The position numbers and the translations under genes are program-made. This document shows, piece after piece, positions 16,591 to 26,150 of a stretch of DNA of 56,237 nucleotides. The stretch is taken from the NCBI RefSeq assembly GCF_000702065.1, contig NZ_KL370858.1, positions 7,059 to 63,295 of the forward strand. Direction: 5' to 3'. The notes under the pieces were generated by a model that did no database searches, was not told the DNA's origin, and worked only from the letters and a program-made list of their open reading frames with translations. How positions within the stretch are numbered: the first letter of the stretch is position 1; each line of letters begins with the position of its first letter. The DNA comes from Kandleria vitulina DSM 20405. GTDB lineage: Bacteria; Bacillota_I; Bacilli_A; Erysipelotrichales; Coprobacillaceae.

Positions 16591-17462
16591 TCATCCACCT
16601 TGCTGATATATTCATATTCAGAATAACCATCATCTACTTCTTTACCGATATCTATTTTTCTTTCTAGATTCTTATCATAATCAAATGAGAATATCGCTGC
16701 ATATAGAATATCAAGAATGCAGGCAATCGACTGGCTGCTGGCAAATTGTCCAATATTAGTGTTCAGCATTTCCTGAGAGCTGATTCTTAATGAAACATCC
16801 GCCATCTTAGACAATGTGGATTGAGAAATACTCGTAATCGCAATGATCGGCGTCCCCTTTGATTGTGCCTTAAAGGCCGCATTCAAAGTAATAGGTGTCT
16901 CTCCAGAATAAGAAATAACAATGGCCACATGTGTCTCATCTCCCATTGCCGCCTGGAGTATCGGATTACCGATATTCGCATCTACATTGACCATCTTATG
17001 AATACTATATAGCTTCTGCATAAATCCTTGAGCTAAATAGACATAGCTAGATTTTGAATAAATATCAATGACTTCCGCCTTTCTTAGTAATGAGACAGCT
17101 TTTGCAAGATCATCGTGAGAAAGCAAGGCTTTCGTATCGCTAATTGTTTCTTCTTCAAGTCTCAATATACTATTGGCAATAGTCATTAAGTCATCATTAA
17201 CCACAAAAGGAATGGAGGCATCCACATCCTTTGTCGCATACATATATTGCAGCTCTTCTACGAAAGCTTTCTTAAAATCATTCCAGCCCTCATAGCCGAG
17301 CTTCTTCGCAATTCTTACACACAGCGGTGCACTTGTGAACGTCGCCTTGGCAATATCCTGAGTTGTCTTATTAGCAACATCTTCTCCTAAAGTAAGAATA
17401 TAACGCATAATGACCGACTCACTTTCTGAAAGATGTGTTTTCTCTATCTTATTAAGTATCAT
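16587..17462 (-). CDS. RpiR-family transcriptional regulator (HTH plus SIS domain)
   Basis: These regulators bind DNA through an N-terminal helix-turn-helix and sense phosphosugars with a C-terminal SIS domain. The ATG at 17462 (291 aa) is chosen because GAGGTGA is about 6 bases away; further upstream starts lack a site and would begin in the promoter. The HTH lies at about 15-65 (TTQDIAKATFTSAPLCVRIAKK). The SIS domain (about 110-240) contains VIDIYSKSSYVYLA and VAIVISYSGETP, which keeps the SYSGET sugar-phosphate loop. It is inserted between the ribosomal and ECF genes; the target is probably itself, as an inverted repeat lies in its promoter. Confidence 0.88.
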   Translation of the reverse strand: MILNKIEKTHLSESESVIMRYILTLGEDVANKTTQDIAKATFTSAPLCVRIAKKLGYEGWNDFKKAFVEELQYMYATKDVDASIPFVVNDDLMTIANSILRLEEETISDTKALLSHDDLAKAVSLLRKAEVIDIYSKSSYVYLAQGFMQKLYSIHKMVNVDANIGNPILQAAMGDETHVAIVISYSGETPITLNAAFKAQSKGTPIIAITSISQSTLSKMADVSLRISSQEMLNTNIGQFASSQSIACILDILYAAIFSFDYDKNLERKIDIGKEVDDGYSEYEYISKVDD

Positions 17463-17481
17463 GACATTCACCTCGCATTTC

Positions 17482-17510
17482 ATTATAATAACATTACAGT
17501 GTAAATGCAA
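17482..17510 (-). promoter_or_regulatory. Promoter of the RpiR-family gene with inverted-repeat operator in the spacer
   Basis: TTGCAT (17505-17510) and TATAAT (17482-17487) are 17 bases apart. The perfect repeat TTACA-C-TGTAA (17494-17504) fills the spacer, an arrangement typical of direct repression, probably autoregulation. Confidence 0.7.
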
Positions 17511-17535
17511 AGGGTTACAAAAATGTACATAATAT

Positions 17536-17562
17536 GAAAAAAACAGCCTTTCGGCTGTTTTT
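17536..17562 (-). terminator. Intrinsic terminator after the 81-residue protein
   Basis: AACAGCC-GAAA-GGCTGTT is followed by seven T on the minus strand. Confidence 0.92.
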
Positions 17563-17806
17563 ATCTAAAGCTAAAGTTTCCTTTTTTCAATCCAGCAATA
17601 AGCTGATCTGTTGGCATTTCTTCATCTTCAGAGATCACATCAGCAACTGATGGTACACTATTGAAGAATGCATGTAATGCTCTTAAGAAAGATGCTGATA
17701 AGCTTTCTCCTTTTTCATAGCGTACTGCTAACTGATCAATTCCCTTTTCTTCAGCTACCACTGCTGAGATTTCTGGTAATCTATTCTGTAATTTATTTAA
17801 TAACAT
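17561..17806 (-). CDS. Small soluble protein of unknown function, 81 aa
   Basis: I do not recognise the family. CAGGAGGA lies 8 bases before the ATG, and the gene has its own promoter region and terminator, so it is very likely real. The protein has no signal or membrane segment. It is predicted mostly helical, with an acidic middle (SEDEEMPTDQ) and a C-terminus LIAGLKKGNFSFR. It lies alone between rplQ and an RpiR regulator, in a place where Bacillota normally pass directly from rplQ to ecfA1. Confidence 0.75.
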   Translation of the reverse strand: MLLNKLQNRLPEISAVVAEEKGIDQLAVRYEKGESLSASFLRALHAFFNSVPSVADVISEDEEMPTDQLIAGLKKGNFSFR

Positions 17807-17832
17807 AGTTAATTCCTCCTGTGTTTATATGA

Positions 17833-17858
17833 ATCACAATAACGAATTATATCGTGAT
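17833..17858 (-). promoter_or_regulatory. Inverted repeat over the -10 box of the 81-residue protein gene
   Basis: ATCACAATA (17833-17841) and TATCGTGAT (17850-17858) form an imperfect inverted repeat (8 of 9). TATAAT on the minus strand (17846-17851) sits inside it, so it could be an operator. No good -35 box is visible. Confidence 0.4.
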
Positions 17859-18040
17859 AAACAAGTGTAATTGATGTCATTTTAACGTCATTAACATGAA
17901 TTAACAATTAAATAAACGTATTTTGTAAATGTCATTATAAAATATTTTCAAAATACAAAAAGAACGTCTTTCTATTCTGCTTTTTATTTCATTGATCAGC
18001 AGATATTGATTTCTTCCGCAAGGAAATCCCTCAAATAGAA

Positions 18041-18066
18041 TAAAAAAAGCGAGCATTGCTCGCCTT
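18041..18066 (-). terminator. Intrinsic terminator after rplQ, end of the ribosomal super-operon
   Basis: GCGAGC-AAT-GCTCGC is followed by seven T on the minus strand. Confidence 0.93.
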
Positions 18067-18069
18067 TTT

Positions 18070-18432
18070 CTATAATAATGTGATGATTGCCATAGTGGCA
18101 TTGTCACCTTTACGGTTGTAAGTCTTTAAGACTTTAGTGTAACCACCATTTCTATCAGCATATTTAGGTGCTACTTCATCAAATAACTTCTGTAAAGCAG
18201 TTTTTCCAGTTTTAGGATCAACAACATCCTGAAGTACAGCAGCAGCCTGTCTTCTTGCATGTAAGTCACCACGTTTACCTAAAGTGATTAATTCTTCAAC
18301 AACTTTACGAACTTCTTTAGCTCTTGTATCAGTTGTTTCAATCTTACCATGCATAATGACATCAGTAGCTAGGTTACGTAACATAGCTTTTCTATGAGAA
18401 GACACACGTCCTAATTTTCTATTATTTGCCAT
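18070..18432 (-). CDS. rplQ: 50S ribosomal protein L17
   Basis: L17 lies near the peptide exit tunnel of the large subunit. It has 120 residues, the usual bacterial length. The start [18 protein letters not shown] and the end [25 protein letters not shown] are diagnostic. AAGGAGC precedes the ATG. It is the last gene of the alpha part of the cluster, 25 bases after rpoA, and a strong terminator follows. Confidence 0.98.
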   Translation of the reverse strand: MANNRKLGRVSSHRKAMLRNLATDVIMHGKIETTDTRAKEVRKVVEELITLGKRGDLHARRQAAAVLQDVVDPKTGKTALQKLFDEVAPKYADRNGGYTKVLKTYNRKGDNATMAIITLL

Positions 18433-18457
18433 TATAGAGCTCCTTCCAAATTCTTAA

Positions 18458-19402
18458 TTAGTCTACAGGCTTGAAGCCTAAACCTAATTCTAATAACTTT
18501 TCTTTTACTTCTTTCAATGACTTTTTACCAAGATTTCTAACCTTGATCATGTCATCTTCAGTTTTAGAAGCTAATTCCTGAACAGTCTGGATTCCAGCAC
18601 GTTTTAAACAGTTGTAAGAACGAACAGATAAGTCTAATTCTTCAATTGTCATATCAAGTACTTTGTTTCCAGTATCCTGCTGAACTTCACTCATGACTTC
18701 CATATTCATGGCTTCATCAGTTAATTCAACAAACATGTTCAAGTGTTCAACTAAGATTTTTGCAGCTAACGCAAGTACTTCATGAGGTTTAATTGAACCA
18801 TCAGTAGTAATTTCCATTGTTAACTGGTCATATTTAGCAGACTGACCAACTCTAGTTGGTTCTGTCTTATAAGAGACATTGACTACAGGTGAGAAGATGG
18901 AATCAGTTGGGATTACACCAATTGTATTCACATACTTCTTGTTCTGGTCAGCACTCTGGTAACCACGATCTTTATGTGCATACATTTCCATGTATAGACG
19001 ATGACCTTCAGCTACGTGAGCGATAACTAAATCATTTGAAACCATTTTGACTTCTGATGGACACTGAATGTCTGCACCAGTAACAGTTGCTGGTCCAGTC
19101 ACGTCAACGACCATTGTCACATCTTCATCAGTATCGATATCGAATACTAACTTCTTGATGGCCAAGATAATTGATGTAACATCTTCTACGACACCGTCAA
19201 CTGCTGAGAACTCATGAATTGCACCATCAATCTTGATAGCGAAGACTGCAGAACCAGGCATAGAAGAAAGTAAGATTCTTCTTAATGCATTTCCGATTGT
19301 TGTACCGAAACCTCTTTCTAAAGGTTCGATGACAAACTTACCGTAGTTGTTGTCTTCATCATAAGTTTCAACGTTGAAGTTTGCTTTTTCAAATTTCTGC
19401 AT
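18458..19402 (-). CDS. rpoA: DNA-directed RNA polymerase subunit alpha
   Basis: The alpha subunit dimer scaffolds RNA polymerase assembly, and its C-terminal domain contacts UP elements and activators. It has 314 residues. The N-terminal domain contains [28 protein letters not shown]. The C-terminal domain (about 245-314) contains [22 protein letters not shown] and [15 protein letters not shown]. Its place between rpsK and rplQ is universal. The C-terminal helices are complete. Confidence 0.98.
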   Translation of the reverse strand: MQKFEKANFNVETYDEDNNYGKFVIEPLERGFGTTIGNALRRILLSSMPGSAVFAIKIDGAIHEFSAVDGVVEDVTSIILAIKKLVFDIDTDEDVTMVVDVTGPATVTGADIQCPSEVKMVSNDLVIAHVAEGHRLYMEMYAHKDRGYQSADQNKKYVNTIGVIPTDSIFSPVVNVSYKTEPTRVGQSAKYDQLTMEITTDGSIKPHEVLALAAKILVEHLNMFVELTDEAMNMEVMSEVQQDTGNKVLDMTIEELDLSVRSYNCLKRAGIQTVQELASKTEDDMIKVRNLGKKSLKEVKEKLLELGLGFKPVD

Positions 19403-19453
19403 TTTGTTCCTCCTCTTAGAGATAATTATGAATGTGATTTAACCTTCTTATGA

Positions 19454-19849
19454 TTATCCACGAGGACGTTTTGGTGGACGGCATCCGTTATGTGGGATAG
19501 GAGTAACATCAGTGATTGCTGTTACTTCAAGTCCAGCAGCAGATAAAGCTCTAACTGCAGATTCACGTCCAGGTCCAGGACCCTTAACGTTTACTTCAAC
19601 CTGTTTCATTCCATGATCCATAGCAGCTTTTGCAGCAGCTTCAGCAGCCATCTGAGCAGCATATGGAGTTGATTTTCTTGATCCCTTGAATCCTAATGCA
19701 CCAGCACTAGACCAAGTGACAGCATTACCATTTTCATCAGCAATAGTTACAATTGTATTGTTGAATGTTGAATGAACATGAGCAATACCTTTAGCGATAT
19801 TTTTCTTAACACGTCTTTTACCACGTGTGTTCTTTGTTGCTTTTGCCAT
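19454..19849 (-). CDS. rpsK: 30S ribosomal protein S11
   Basis: S11 lies on the platform of the small subunit near the E-site mRNA. It has 131 residues, with [42 protein letters not shown] and the end [19 protein letters not shown] normal ribosome site GGAGG precedes the ATG. It sits between rpsM and rpoA. Confidence 0.98.
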   Translation of the reverse strand: MAKATKNTRGKRRVKKNIAKGIAHVHSTFNNTIVTIADENGNAVTWSSAGALGFKGSRKSTPYAAQMAAEAAAKAAMDHGMKQVEVNVKGPGPGRESAVRALSAAGLEVTAITDVTPIPHNGCRPPKRPRG

Positions 19850-19866
19850 TGAGCTTTCCTCCTAAA

Positions 19867-20232
19867 TTATTTCTTCTTACCAGCGATTGGACGCGCTTTA
19901 CCTTTACGAGTTCTTGCGTTAGTCTTAGTCTTCTGACCTCTTACTGGAAGACCTTTTCTATGACGGATACCTCTGTAGCTACCAATTTCCATTAATCTCT
20001 TAATGTTTAACTGTGTTTCTCTACGAAGATCACCTTCAACTTTAATCTTTTCTACTTCTTTTCTAATTCTAGTTTCTTCTTCTTCTGTTAAGTCTTTAAC
20101 TCTAACATCTTCAGATACATTAGCAGCAGCTAAGATCTTTTTAGATGTAGTAAGACCAATACCATATACGTAAGTTAAAGAAACAACCACACGTTTATCA
20201 CGTGGGATATCGACACCTGCTATACGAGCCAT
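19867..20232 (-). CDS. rpsM: 30S ribosomal protein S13
   Basis: S13 lies in the subunit head and forms bridges to the large subunit and P-site tRNA. It has 121 residues: [26 protein letters not shown] at the start (helix-two-turn-helix), [27 protein letters not shown] near the end. AGGAGG precedes the ATG. It follows rpmJ by 17 bases. Confidence 0.98.
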   Translation of the reverse strand: MARIAGVDIPRDKRVVVSLTYVYGIGLTTSKKILAAANVSEDVRVKDLTEEEETRIRKEVEKIKVEGDLRRETQLNIKRLMEIGSYRGIRHRKGLPVRGQKTKTNARTRKGKARPIAGKKK

Positions 20233-20249
20233 TAATAGTTCCTCCTAAA

Positions 20250-20363
20250 TTAACCTTGTCTTTGCTTATGTTTAGGGTTTTCACAGATTACCATGACTTT
20301 CCCTTTTCTTCTAATTACTCTGCATTTATCACACATTGGTTTTACAGATGCTCTAACCTTCAT
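20250..20363 (-). CDS. rpmJ: 50S ribosomal protein L36, zinc-binding form
   Basis: This 37-residue protein begins [19 protein letters not shown] and ends NPKHKQRQG. Cys11, Cys14, Cys27 and His32 form the zinc ribbon of the C+ type. ACAGGAGG lies 7 bases before the ATG. It sits between infA and rpsM as in other Bacillota, and stabilises 23S rRNA in the large subunit. A zinc-free paralogue may exist elsewhere in the genome but is not in this window. Confidence 0.98.
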   Translation of the reverse strand: MKVRASVKPMCDKCRVIRRKGKVMVICENPKHKQRQG

Positions 20364-20385
20364 CTTTATTACCTCCTGTTGGGTA

Positions 20386-20607
20386 TTATTTATGTCTAAA
20401 TGTGATGCGCCCACGTGTTAAATCATACGGACTAATTTCGACTGTTACTTTATCCCCCGGTAAAATGCGGATGTAGTTCATTCGGATTTTACCAGAAACG
20501 TGAGCAAGAATAGTAACTCCGTTTTCTAACTGAACTTGAAACTGTGCATTAGGCAATGTTTCAACAACAGTAGCTTCGACTTCAATCACGTCGTTTTTCT
20601 TTGCCAT
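20386..20607 (-). CDS. infA: Translation initiation factor IF-1
   Basis: IF-1 occupies the ribosomal A site during initiation. It has 73 residues, a single OB fold, with [23 protein letters not shown] and [22 protein letters not shown]-type conserved sequence (here [19 protein letters not shown]) and the end [11 protein letters not shown]. It lies 11 bases after map and before rpmJ, the conserved Bacillota order. Confidence 0.97.
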   Translation of the reverse strand: MAKKNDVIEVEATVVETLPNAQFQVQLENGVTILAHVSGKIRMNYIRILPGDKVTVEISPYDLTRGRITFRHK

Positions 20608-20618
20608 ACTTTTACCTC

Positions 20619-21365
20619 TTAAACTTTTGTCATAATCTCATAGCCATCATCAGTGATTGCTACGGTATGCTCGTAATGAGCTGCTAGAGAATGGTCTTTT
20701 GTTTTTACAGTCCAACCATCATCTAATGTATAGACTTCTTCACCGCCAAGATGGGCCATTGGTTCAATCGCAAGTACCATACCTTTTTTCAAACGTGGAC
20801 CTCTACCAGGAGCTCCCCAGTTTGGAACAGATGGATCTTCATGAACCTCAGTACCAATTCCATGACCTGTGTAGTCTCTAGGTGTTGTACAACCATGACT
20901 CTCTAAGTAAGTCTGCACAGCATGAGATATATCGGATAAGCGATTTCCAGGTTTAACTTGGGCCAAACCTGCAAATAATGCAGCCTCAGTCACTTCCATG
21001 AGATGTTTGACGTCGTCGCTAGGAGTACCTACTACATAGGTCCAGGCACTATCGCCATGATAACCTTTCCAGCAGGCTCCCACGTCAACTGAGATAATGT
21101 CACCATCTTTTAAGACATAGTTATCTGGGATACCATGAACAACTGTGTCTCCTACAGATACACAGACAGCTCCAGGGAAACCATAAAGGTTTAGGAAGCT
21201 AGGTGTACAACCTTCCTCACGGATAATCTTTTCACAGAAGTCTGAAACTTCTTTTGTTGTTAAACCTGGCTTAAGCCATTTTTCTAATTCTTGATGAACA
21301 AGTCCAACAACATGACCAGCATGTCTCATCAATTCAATTTCTCTTGAATCTTTGATAGTAATCAT
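20619..21365 (-). CDS. map: Methionine aminopeptidase, type I
   Basis: This removes the N-terminal methionine from nascent proteins, using two metal ions. It has 248 residues. The metal ligands are seen in [18 protein letters not shown] (two Asp), [13 protein letters not shown] (His), AIEPM (Glu) and the C-terminal EHTVAIT (Glu). The ATG overlaps the adk stop by one base (TAATG), so the pair is translationally linked, as is usual in this cluster. Confidence 0.97.
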   Translation of the reverse strand: MITIKDSREIELMRHAGHVVGLVHQELEKWLKPGLTTKEVSDFCEKIIREEGCTPSFLNLYGFPGAVCVSVGDTVVHGIPDNYVLKDGDIISVDVGACWKGYHGDSAWTYVVGTPSDDVKHLMEVTEAALFAGLAQVKPGNRLSDISHAVQTYLESHGCTTPRDYTGHGIGTEVHEDPSVPNWGAPGRGPRLKKGMVLAIEPMAHLGGEEVYTLDDGWTVKTKDHSLAAHYEHTVAITDDGYEIMTKV

Positions 21366-22018
21366 TATTTATCCTCCAAAACATCCTCTATTGCTTTAAA
21401 AACATCTTCCATTGACTGATTGCCGTCAACGTTCTTAAGCGAACCTTTCATTGCATAATAGTCAATGAGTGGGCGAGTCTGTTTTTCGTATGTAGCGAGT
21501 CTAACCTTAACGGCTTCTTCGCTTTCGTCAGATCTCTGATATAATTCTCCACCGCAGACATCGCATACGCCTTCAACCTTTGGTGGTTTGTACATGATGT
21601 GGAATGTGTTACCACATTCTCTACATGTTCTTCTACCAGATAATCTTCCAATTAATTCTTCTTCAGGGATATCAAGATTAACATTTGCGTCAATCTTGAA
21701 TCCAAATTCTCTTTCCCAAGATTCAAGCTCTCTAGCCTGAACAACTGTTCTTGGGAAACCATCTAAAATGAATCCATTCTTGAACTCTGATAAATGTTCT
21801 TTTAAATAGTCATAGACCATTTCATTAGTAAAATCATCAGGTACAAGATATCCATATTTTATAAAGTAGTTAGCAATTACTCCAAACTTATTCTGTTCTT
21901 TAATTGCAGCTCTGAATAGGTCTCCTGTAGAAATCTGAACTAGTCCATATTTTTCTACAAGTTTCTTTGCTTGAGTCCCTTTTCCTGCACCAGGAGGACC
22001 CATTAAAATAATGTTCAT
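21365..22018 (-). CDS. adk: Adenylate kinase, zinc-lid form
   Basis: This interconverts AMP plus ATP with two ADP. It has 217 residues. The P-loop is GPPGAGKGT near the start. DGFPRTVVQA is the nucleotide-binding segment. The lid has two Cys pairs, CRECGNTFH and CDVCGG, so it should bind zinc as in many Gram-positive enzymes. TAAGGAGT precedes the ATG. It lies between secY and map. Confidence 0.97.
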   Translation of the reverse strand: MNIILMGPPGAGKGTQAKKLVEKYGLVQISTGDLFRAAIKEQNKFGVIANYFIKYGYLVPDDFTNEMVYDYLKEHLSEFKNGFILDGFPRTVVQARELESWEREFGFKIDANVNLDIPEEELIGRLSGRRTCRECGNTFHIMYKPPKVEGVCDVCGGELYQRSDESEEAVKVRLATYEKQTRPLIDYYAMKGSLKNVDGNQSMEDVFKAIEDVLEDK

Positions 22019-22044
22019 TGTACGACCACTCCTTATTAAACTAC

Positions 22045-23343
22045 TTATTTTCTAATGTATCCATGGTACTCTTTACGAGTAAGGATACTTCTGATCTGAC
22101 GGATTGTTTCAAGGGCAACACCAGCCACGATAATCAAACCAGTACCACCAAGTGATAAGGCATTATCAGCAGTAGCTGTCCAAACAACCGGAACAATGAT
22201 AGGAATTGCAGCAATGATTGTTAAGAACAATGCACCAACTACAGTGATTCTATTTAACACTGTACCGATATATTTCTTAGTATCAACCCCTGGTCTGACA
22301 TCAGGAATTGCGCCTCCACTCTTCTTAAGATCTTCAGAAATCTTTTTAGCATCAATCTGTAGATTTGAATAGAAGAATGTGAAGAATACAATCATGATAA
22401 CATATAGGACAAAACCAACAGGCTTCTGATAATTCAAAATATTATCAATAGCAGTCATTGTGCTTGTACTCTTCATGAAACTAATGATAGTTCTAGGAGC
22501 AGCAAGTACACTGGCCGCGAAGATAACAGGAATTACAGATGAACTGTTAATCTTCAATGGCATATGTGTATCTTCCTTTGTACGCATGATTGTCTGTGAG
22601 TTTGTAGGATAGAACATCTTAATCTTACGAATAGCGCCTTCCGTATAAACAACAAACACCATGATTGCTAAGTAAGCAAGTACAAATAACGCATACCATG
22701 CAATGCTTGTTACAGCTGTCATTGTCGACTTATAAGATACCATTGTATCGTATGAAGTCAAGAACTGATTTGGTAAATTGGCAACAATACCAGTGAAGAT
22801 CAACAATGAAGTACCGTTTCCGATACCCTTGATTGTAATCTGATCACCAATCCACATTGCAAACATTGAACCAGCAGCCATAATCAAGACAACATATACA
22901 TAAGTGTAAAGTGATGACTGAGTTAAGATGCCATACCCCTTATCAAATGCATATGTAAGAGAGCCACCCTGAATAGCTGCAAGAGCTAATGTCAGGAATC
23001 TTGTGACTCTGTCTTTTTTCTTCTTACCGTTATTACCTTCCTTCTGCCATTGAGCTAAGACAGGAATAACGTCCATTGATAATAATTCAATAATGATGGA
23101 AGAAGTAATATATGGAGAAACCCCCAATGAAAATAGGGAGAATCTCTCTAAAGTACCTCCACCTAGCATGTTCATAATACCGAAAATACCAGAGTTGGTA
23201 GCAGCAGAAGTTAAACTGCTTGTATCAATATATGGAATTGTAACGGCTGCTCCTAAACGGAACACAAACAACATACCAAGTGTGAAGATGACCTTTCTAC
23301 GCAATTCACCTTTTTTAAAGACATTCTTTAAAAAGTTAATCAC
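22045..23343 (-). CDS. secY: Protein translocase subunit SecY
   Basis: SecY forms the protein-conducting channel in the cytoplasmic membrane with SecE and SecG. It has 432 residues with about ten membrane segments, the N-terminal TLGMLFVFRLGAAVTIPYID, the plug-region GGGTLERFSLFSLGVSPYI and the cytoplasmic loop DLKKSGGAIPDVRPG. The start codon is GTG at 23343, supported by GAGGTGA 6-8 bases upstream; no ATG fits. It follows rplO almost directly. Confidence 0.97.
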   Translation of the reverse strand: MINFLKNVFKKGELRRKVIFTLGMLFVFRLGAAVTIPYIDTSSLTSAATNSGIFGIMNMLGGGTLERFSLFSLGVSPYITSSIIIELLSMDVIPVLAQWQKEGNNGKKKKDRVTRFLTLALAAIQGGSLTYAFDKGYGILTQSSLYTYVYVVLIMAAGSMFAMWIGDQITIKGIGNGTSLLIFTGIVANLPNQFLTSYDTMVSYKSTMTAVTSIAWYALFVLAYLAIMVFVVYTEGAIRKIKMFYPTNSQTIMRTKEDTHMPLKINSSSVIPVIFAASVLAAPRTIISFMKSTSTMTAIDNILNYQKPVGFVLYVIMIVFFTFFYSNLQIDAKKISEDLKKSGGAIPDVRPGVDTKKYIGTVLNRITVVGALFLTIIAAIPIIVPVVWTATADNALSLGGTGLIIVAGVALETIRQIRSILTRKEYHGYIRK

Positions 23344-23345
23344 CT

Positions 23346-23786
23346 TTAGATCACCTCAGTTTTTCCACCTGCAGCTTCGATGGCCTTAACCGCTGAAGCA
23401 GAGAACTTGTTAGCTTTAACAGTTAAAGCAACACTAAGTTCACCATTACCTAAGATTTTTAAACCATCTAATTCTTTTTTAACTAAACCAGCAGCTTTTA
23501 AAGCTTCAAAATCTACTACTGCGTTAGCTTCGAATTTGTTTAAATCTTCAACATTAACAATTGCAAATTCTTTTCTATTAACGTTTGTGAAACCACGTTT
23601 TGGTAAACGCATGAATAATGGAGTCTGTCCACCTTCGAAACCAGGTTTCTTACCTCCACCTGATCTAGCGCCCTGACCTTTCTGACCTCTTGTAGAAGTC
23701 TTACCATGTCCAGAACTTGTTCCACGTCCTACACGTTTTCTTTCTTTACGTGCACCTTCAGTGTAATGTAATTCGTGTAATTTCAT
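23346..23786 (-). CDS. rplO: 50S ribosomal protein L15
   Basis: L15 is a late-assembly large-subunit protein. It has 146 residues. The glycine-rich N-terminus with [22 protein letters not shown] is diagnostic, followed by [18 protein letters not shown]. The C-terminal globular part ends [12 protein letters not shown]. It precedes secY by two bases, the conserved order. Confidence 0.98.
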   Translation of the reverse strand: MKLHELHYTEGARKERKRVGRGTSSGHGKTSTRGQKGQGARSGGGKKPGFEGGQTPLFMRLPKRGFTNVNRKEFAIVNVEDLNKFEANAVVDFEALKAAGLVKKELDGLKILGNGELSVALTVKANKFSASAVKAIEAAGGKTEVI

Positions 23787-23797
23787 GATCGCACCTC

Positions 23798-23980
23798 CTA
23801 CTGTTTTTCTTCTACTGTTACAAGGTGTCTAACAGTGTTGATCATACCTTGAGTATAGACATTGTCTTCTCTTTCGACAGTCTTGTGCATTTTAGTTAAA
23901 CCTAAGGCTTTAAGAGTAGCCTTCTGGTTTTTCTTAGCACCAATTGGGCTCTTTGTAAGAGTAATTGATAATTTTGCCAT
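23798..23980 (-). CDS. rpmD: 50S ribosomal protein L30
   Basis: This 60-residue protein begins [27 protein letters not shown] and has [25 protein letters not shown], typical of bacterial L30. It lies between rpsE and rplO. A ribosome site AAGGAGG precedes the ATG. Confidence 0.97.
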   Translation of the reverse strand: MAKLSITLTKSPIGAKKNQKATLKALGLTKMHKTVEREDNVYTQGMINTVRHLVTVEEKQ

Positions 23981-23993
23981 TTAAAGCTCCTCC

Positions 23994-24557
23994 TTAACCG
24001 TAAATTTCTTCAACAGTTTTGTCTCTTAATGCAGCTACCTGTTCAGCAGTCTTCATTTCTGATAAACCTTTGATAGTTGCTCTTACCATGTTAATTGGTG
24101 TTCTAGAACCAATACATTTAGATAAGATATCTGAATAACCAGCTAATTCTACAACCGCTCTGACTGGTCCACCAGCGATGATTCCAGTACCTTCAGCAGC
24201 AGGTTTTAAGAATACATATCCAGAACCGAACTGACCCTTAATTTCATGAGGGATTGTACCATGTTTGATTGAAACATTGATAAGGTTCTTTTTAGCAGCT
24301 TCGCTTGCTTTTCTGATTGCATCAGGTACTTCGTGAGCTTTACCAGTACCGAATCCAACTCTACCCTTTTTGTCTCCGATGACAACTAAGGCAGCAAAAC
24401 GCATTTTACGTCCACCTTTTACAACTTTAGTGATACGGTTAATAGTGACAACACGTTCTTCAAATTCTTTTTCAACTCTAGGTCTTCTTTTGTTATTTCT
24501 ACGACCATTTCTTCTCTGACCGTTATTACGATCATTTCTTGGTTTACGCTGTTCCAT
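23994..24557 (-). CDS. rpsE: 30S ribosomal protein S5 with basic N-terminal extension
   Basis: S5 contributes to decoding fidelity near the mRNA entry. It has 187 residues, about 20 more than usual: the first 30 residues are rich in Arg and Asn (for example [19 protein letters not shown]). The normal core follows, with [28 protein letters not shown]-type [14 protein letters not shown], and the end [17 protein letters not shown]. The start is supported by AGGGAGG 7 bases upstream, and no later ATG precedes the core, so the extension is probably real. Confidence 0.96.
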   Translation of the reverse strand: MEQRKPRNDRNNGQRRNGRRNNKRRPRVEKEFEERVVTINRITKVVKGGRKMRFAALVVIGDKKGRVGFGTGKAHEVPDAIRKASEAAKKNLINVSIKHGTIPHEIKGQFGSGYVFLKPAAEGTGIIAGGPVRAVVELAGYSDILSKCIGSRTPINMVRATIKGLSEMKTAEQVAALRDKTVEEIYG

Positions 24558-24572
24558 TATTTAACCTCCCTC

Positions 24573-24929
24573 TTAGAATTTAAGTCCAGCTTCTCTAGCA
24601 GCTTCTGCTAGTGCTTTTACTCTACCATGATAGATGTATCCACCACGATCGAATACGACTACTTCAATATTCTTAGCTAATGCTCTTTTAGCAACTTCTG
24701 TACCAACTGTCTTAGCAGCTTCAATGTTTGAACCGTTTTCTAACTTTAATTCTACTGAGTTAGCAGATGCTAAAGTTACACCATTCACATCATCAATGAT
24801 CTGAGCATGAATGTTTTTGTTTGAACGGAAAACATTAAGTCTAGGACATTCTGGAGTACCAGAGATTTTTTTACGAACTCTAAGATGACGTCTAACACGA
24901 ACATCGTTTCTTGACAATTTCTTTGCCAT
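24573..24929 (-). CDS. rplR: 50S ribosomal protein L18
   Basis: L18 binds 5S rRNA and brings it to the large subunit. It has 118 residues, with [31 protein letters not shown] and the end [26 protein letters not shown]. It sits between rplF and rpsE with normal spacing. Confidence 0.98.
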   Translation of the reverse strand: MAKKLSRNDVRVRRHLRVRKKISGTPECPRLNVFRSNKNIHAQIIDDVNGVTLASANSVELKLENGSNIEAAKTVGTEVAKRALAKNIEVVVFDRGGYIYHGRVKALAEAAREAGLKF

Positions 24930-24953
24930 GATCCTATATCCTCCTTAGTTTGA

Positions 24954-25499
24954 CTACTTCTTACCTGCAGTCTTACCTTCTTTTCTGATGATTCTTTCAT
25001 CAGTGTACTTAATACCTTTACCTTTATAAGGTTCTGGTTTCTTGACAGCGCGGATCTGCGCAGCAACTTCGCCGACTCTTTCTTTTGAAATACCAGATAC
25101 TTTGATCTGAGTCTGGCTAGGGCATTCTACTTTAACACCCTCTTCAACATCGATTTCTACTGGATGAGAGAAACCAACATTTAATACTAATTTATTACCT
25201 TTCATCTGAGCACGGTAACCAATACCGACGATTTCAAGGTTCTTTTCAAATCCATTTTTAACGCCTTCAATCATGTTTGCGATTAAGGCTCTTGTTGTAC
25301 CATGTAACTGTTTAGTGTGCTTAACTTCGTTAGCTCTTGAGCAACGGATTTCATTACCTTCCTGAGCGATTGTAATGACATCAGCAAACTGTCTTGTTAA
25401 TTCTCCTTTAGGACCTTTAACTGTAACAGTATTATCTTCAGCAATTGTTACTGTGACATCTTCAGGTACATTGATGACTTTTAAACCAATACGAGACAT
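24954..25499 (-). CDS. rplF: 50S ribosomal protein L6
   Basis: L6 lies near the factor-binding site of the large subunit. It has 181 residues: [17 protein letters not shown] at the start, [10 protein letters not shown], and the C-terminal [27 protein letters not shown], which is diagnostic. It lies between rpsH and rplR. Confidence 0.98.
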   Translation of the reverse strand: MSRIGLKVINVPEDVTVTIAEDNTVTVKGPKGELTRQFADVITIAQEGNEIRCSRANEVKHTKQLHGTTRALIANMIEGVKNGFEKNLEIVGIGYRAQMKGNKLVLNVGFSHPVEIDVEEGVKVECPSQTQIKVSGISKERVGEVAAQIRAVKKPEPYKGKGIKYTDERIIRKEGKTAGKK

Positions 25500-25524
25500 C
25501 GTATTACCTCCTGTATTTTTTTTA

Positions 25525-25923
25525 TTACCAGATGTAAGCTAATACTTCTCCGCCAATGTTCTTAGCTCTAGCTTCTTTATCTGTTAAAAGCCCCTGAGAA
25601 GTTGATAAGATGACGATTCCTAAACCGTTTAATACCTTAGGAATTTCATTTGACTTAGCGTACTGACGTAAACCTGGTTTAGAAACTCTCTTAAGACCAG
25701 TGATTACTCTTTCATTACCTTTATATTTTAAAGTGATAACGATGTTAGATTTAACACCTTCACCTTCGACTCTATATCCTGCTACGAAACCTTCGTTTGT
25801 AAGGATCTTAGCTAATTCAACTTTTAATTTAGAAGTTGGAATTGAAACTTCTTCATGTCTCTGCTGATTAGCATTACGAATTCTTGTTAACATATCTGCA
25901 ATAGGATCGTTTACCATTTGCAA
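25525..25923 (-). CDS. rpsH: 30S ribosomal protein S8
   Basis: S8 binds the central domain of 16S rRNA early in assembly. It has 132 residues: [25 protein letters not shown] at the start, ISKPGLR-type [41 protein letters not shown] and the end GGEVLAYIW. It lies between rpsN and rplF. Confidence 0.98.
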   Translation of the reverse strand: MQMVNDPIADMLTRIRNANQQRHEEVSIPTSKLKVELAKILTNEGFVAGYRVEGEGVKSNIVITLKYKGNERVITGLKRVSKPGLRQYAKSNEIPKVLNGLGIVILSTSQGLLTDKEARAKNIGGEVLAYIW

Positions 25924-25948
25924 ATCCTCCTTCCTGTTGGGTTAAATA

Positions 25949-26134
25949 TTACCAGCTTGCTTTTTTAACTCCAGGAATTTCACCTTTATAAGCTAATTCT
26001 CTGAAGCAGATACGACAAAGCTTAAACTTTCTCATAACTGAATGTGGACGTCCACAACGTTCGCATCTTGTATATTCACGAACCTGAAATTTCTGAGGAC
26101 GCTGCTGTTTAATTTTCATTGATGTTTTTGCCAT
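25949..26134 (-). CDS. rpsN: 30S ribosomal protein S14, type Z (zinc)
   Basis: This 61-residue form carries two Cys pairs, CERC and CRIC, giving the zinc-binding S14. It ends with the usual [16 protein letters not shown]. It lies between rplE and rpsH. The zinc-free form, if there is one, is elsewhere. Confidence 0.98.
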   Translation of the reverse strand: MAKTSMKIKQQRPQKFQVREYTRCERCGRPHSVMRKFKLCRICFRELAYKGEIPGVKKASW

Positions 26135-26150
26135 AGTCTATTTTGTCCTC

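Noticed and set aside
17901-18107. Minus-strand 68-residue reading frame
   Set aside because: It overlaps the rplQ 3' end and its terminator and has no ribosome site. The hairpin-like GATTTC/GAAATC near 18010 lacks a T-run and is not called a terminator.
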